6,118 bases of DNA from Actinomycetes bacterium (GTDB lineage: Bacteria; Actinomycetota; Actinomycetes; Actinomycetales; Cellulomonadaceae): contig JAFAEH010000121.1 of assembly GCA_023424135.1 (NCBI GenBank), positions 1 through 6,118 of the forward strand, in the 5' to 3' direction. Position numbers and translations under genes: made by a program. Position 1 is the stretch's first letter; each line of letters opens with the position of its first letter. Of this stretch, positions 4,747-6,118 are shown piece by piece. Below the pieces are notes generated by a model. It made no database searches. It was not told where the DNA came from and was given only the letters and a program-made list of their open reading frames with translations.

Positions 4747-5813
4747 TCAGGCGGCGAGCGCGGCGCGCAGCGCCTTGACGACGGGCCACGCGGCCTGGTC
4801 GGTCGTGCCCGCGACGGTCGTCGTCAGTCCCGTGCGCGGCTCGTGCGTGGACCAGAACGACACGCCGGAGTCCTCGCCCTCGAGCGCGACGACGTCGTCG
4901 CCGGGGAGCCACAGCCCCAGGCCGCAGGCGTACTGGTCGTCGGTCTCGGGTGCGTGCACGCTGCGTGCGTCGGCGACGAGGTCGGCCGGCAGGATGCGTC
5001 CGCCGAGCAGCGCGGCCCACAGCCGCTCCATGTCGAGCGTCGAGGTGTACGCGCCCCCGTCGCCGCCGCCGACGACCGGCAGGTGGTGGACGTTGCTGCG
5101 CCACTGCCCGTCGACGCGGACGTACCCGACCGCGGCGTGGCCGGGCAGGGCGTCGGAGCGCGGGTAGCCCGAGTCCGTCATGCCGGCGGGCTCCAGGACG
5201 CGCGTGCGCACGAGGTCGTGGAACGGCACGCCGGACGCGCGCTGCGCGAGCAGCGCGAGCACCGCGTACGCACCGTTGCAGTACAGGGTGTCGGTGCCGG
5301 GAGGGAAGACCTGCGGGTAGCCGTCGAGGATCGGCACGTAGTCCTCGGCGTCGACGAGCGCGTGCGCGGGGACCGGCAGCAGGTACGTCGAGACGTCGGC
5401 GTCGTCGTCGAAGTAGTCGCCGATGCCGGAGGTGTGGCTCAGGAGCTGGGCGATCGTGACGGTGTCGTCGATCAGCGGCAGGTCGTCGCCGAGCAGCGAG
5501 CGGGCCGTGGTGCCCAGGTCGAGCGTCCCGTCGGCGACCAGCGAGAGCGTCGCGAGCGCGGTGAAGCCCTTGCACCCGCTCGCCGTGGCGACGCTGTGCC
5601 GCGGCGTCATCGGCAGGCCGTGCCGCCGGTCGGCCAGGCCCCACGCGGCGTCGAGCAGGACCTGCGCGGACGGGTGGTCCGGGAGCTCGCCGGGGTGACA
5701 CGGGTGACGCGTGCGACGACGCCGGTGAGCTCGTCGGTGTCATCGTCGGCGGACGCGACGGCGGCGGCGACCGCATCGTCGGCGGCCTTCCGGAGTGTCG
5801 GGTCCTGTGTCAT
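4747..5813 (-). pseudogene. serine hydrolase, class C beta-lactamase-like, frameshifted
   Basis: A class C beta-lactamase/DD-peptidase-fold serine hydrolase (COG1680 type) that appears split over two frames. From ATG 5813 the first frame gives about 41 residues, ending ELTGVVARVTRVTP, and then runs out of frame to a stop at 5607. The second frame supplies GELPDHPSAQVLLDAAWGLADRRHGLP and continues to the stop at 4747. Adding one C to the CCCC run at 5692-5695 (GGGG on plus) joins both into a 355-residue protein of normal length. The rejoined protein has SxxK as S-G-C-K at 79-82, YxN as Y-C-N (178-180) and a GVSF segment near the C-terminus where the KTG-like motif belongs. If the deletion is real, only a form starting at ATG 5610 (287 residues) could be made. 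It keeps SxxK just 11 residues in but lacks the N-terminal strands. A sequencing error is the main alternative. The role of the intact protein is unknown. Confidence 0.7.
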
Positions 5814-5820
5814 GACCCCG

Positions 5821-5826
5821 ACGGTA
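5821..5826 (-). promoter_or_regulatory. -10 element of the serine hydrolase, leaderless arrangement
   Basis: TACCGT on the minus strand fits TANNNT and ends 7 nt before ATG 5813. This suggests leaderless transcription; only a weak GGGG lies where a ribosome binding site would be. A TCGGCA hexamer about 18 bp upstream is a poor -35. The element supports 5813 as the original start of the broken gene. Confidence 0.35.
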
Positions 5827-5869
5827 CGTGCGGCGGCGTCGGGGTGCCGAGGGCTTTCCGGGGGGCGAT

Positions 5870-5888
5870 CAGATTGTGTAACAATCTG
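5870..5888. promoter_or_regulatory. 19-bp perfect inverted repeat, candidate operator
   Basis: CAGATTGT (5870-5877) and ACAATCTG (5881-5888) are perfect 8-bp arms around GTA. The A/T-rich dyad stands out against the surrounding GC and resembles TTGT-N3-ACAA sites bound by dimeric GntR-, MarR- or TetR-type repressors. It covers the presumed -10 (5880-5885) of the transporter gene, so binding would block transcription. It also lies about 57 bp upstream of the divergent hydrolase start and might affect both. No regulator gene is present inside the window on this side. Confidence 0.6.
5880..5885 (+). promoter_or_regulatory. -10 element of the EamA transporter gene
   Basis: AACAAT lies at exactly -12 to -7 relative to the GTG at 5892, with TTCCGG 18 bp upstream as a weak -35. 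No Shine-Dalgarno precedes the GTG, so a leaderless transcript is likely. Confidence 0.4.
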
Positions 5889-5891
5889 CGG

Positions 5892-6118
5892 GTGCGAGCG
5901 GTCGTGGCGGTGCTTCTGGCGGCGGTGTGCTTCGGCACGACCGGGACCGCGCAGGCCCTCGGCCCCGAGACCGACCCGCTGGCCCTGGGTGCCGCACGCA
6001 TCGCCGTCGGCGGGATCGCGCTCGCGGTCGTCGCGTGGCTCGTCGCGCACCGCGGGCGCGCCCGGTCCCGTGCGCCGCACCTCGCGGACCGTGCCGACGT
6101 CGTGCCCCCGGCACCGCC
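5892..6118 (+). CDS. EamA/DMT family transporter, N-terminal part
   Basis: The first 75 codons of a membrane protein that runs off the window. It opens with MRAVVAVLLAAVCFGTTGTA, the usual first helix of EamA (drug/metabolite transporter) proteins, in which a FGTxG-type motif follows the hydrophobic stretch. Next come ALGPETDPLALGAARIAVGG and a second helix, IALAVVAWLVAH. The pattern of helix, ARI-x-VGG, helix is typical of the superfamily, which usually has ten helices in two EamA repeats (about 300 residues). A polar Arg/Ala-rich loop follows. The start is GTG 5892, chosen by the hydrophobic N-terminus and the leaderless promoter geometry. The substrate is unknown; family members export amino acids and metabolites. 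The gene diverges from the frameshifted hydrolase, 78 bp apart. Confidence 0.8.
   Translation, partial: MRAVVAVLLAAVCFGTTGTAQALGPETDPLALGAARIAVGGIALAVVAWLVAHRGRARSRAPHLADRADVVPPAP

Noticed and set aside
4734..4750. 17-bp dyad CTGA...TCAG at the hydrolase stop as a terminator
   Set aside because: It has a central mismatch pair and short arms and no following T-tract, too weak to call as a feature on its own.

Overview
The window is very GC-rich with strong third-position G/C bias, short intergenic gaps, GTG starts and several promoters placed for leaderless translation. This points to a high-GC actinobacterium. The gene set and style resemble Cellulomonas and its relatives, but that assignment is an inference from sequence character.

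Layout, left to right. (1) A LysR-type regulator of the ArgP/LysG family (40-930, minus) diverges from a LysE/ArgO-type basic amino acid exporter (1002-1715, plus). A 20-bp imperfect palindrome lies in the gap between them. This is the classic regulator/exporter pair that senses and expels excess lysine or arginine. (2) Between the exporter and the next gene is a decayed GNAT acetyltransferase fragment split over two reading frames (about 1738-1892). (3) A cytoplasmic GH13 alpha-amylase-family glycosidase (1931-3172, minus). (4) A 254-bp intergenic block made largely of repeats: seven CCCCGT hexamers, 42-bp units (two complete, one partial) each with a hairpin and a G8AG5 run, and three G5 blocks running up to the next stop codon. 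(5) A 6-phosphofructokinase of the PPi-like/mixed lineage (3427-4560, minus) with an unusual nucleotide-site signature. (6) A class C beta-lactamase-like serine hydrolase (4747-5813, minus) that appears broken by a one-base deletion. (7) The first 75 codons of an EamA/DMT-family transporter (5892 to the window end, plus), diverging from the hydrolase, with a 19-bp perfect inverted repeat over its promoter.

The amylase and phosphofructokinase share a strand and could link maltodextrin breakdown to glycolysis, but 254 bp of repeats separate them and the amylase has its own strong ribosome binding site, so they need not form one operon. The two ends of the window are both membrane exporter or transporter loci controlled from compact divergent promoters. 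I saw no tRNA, rRNA, CRISPR array, insertion sequence or phage gene. The most unusual items are the 42-bp repeat block, the phosphofructokinase active-site substitution, the GNAT remnant and the frameshifted hydrolase.
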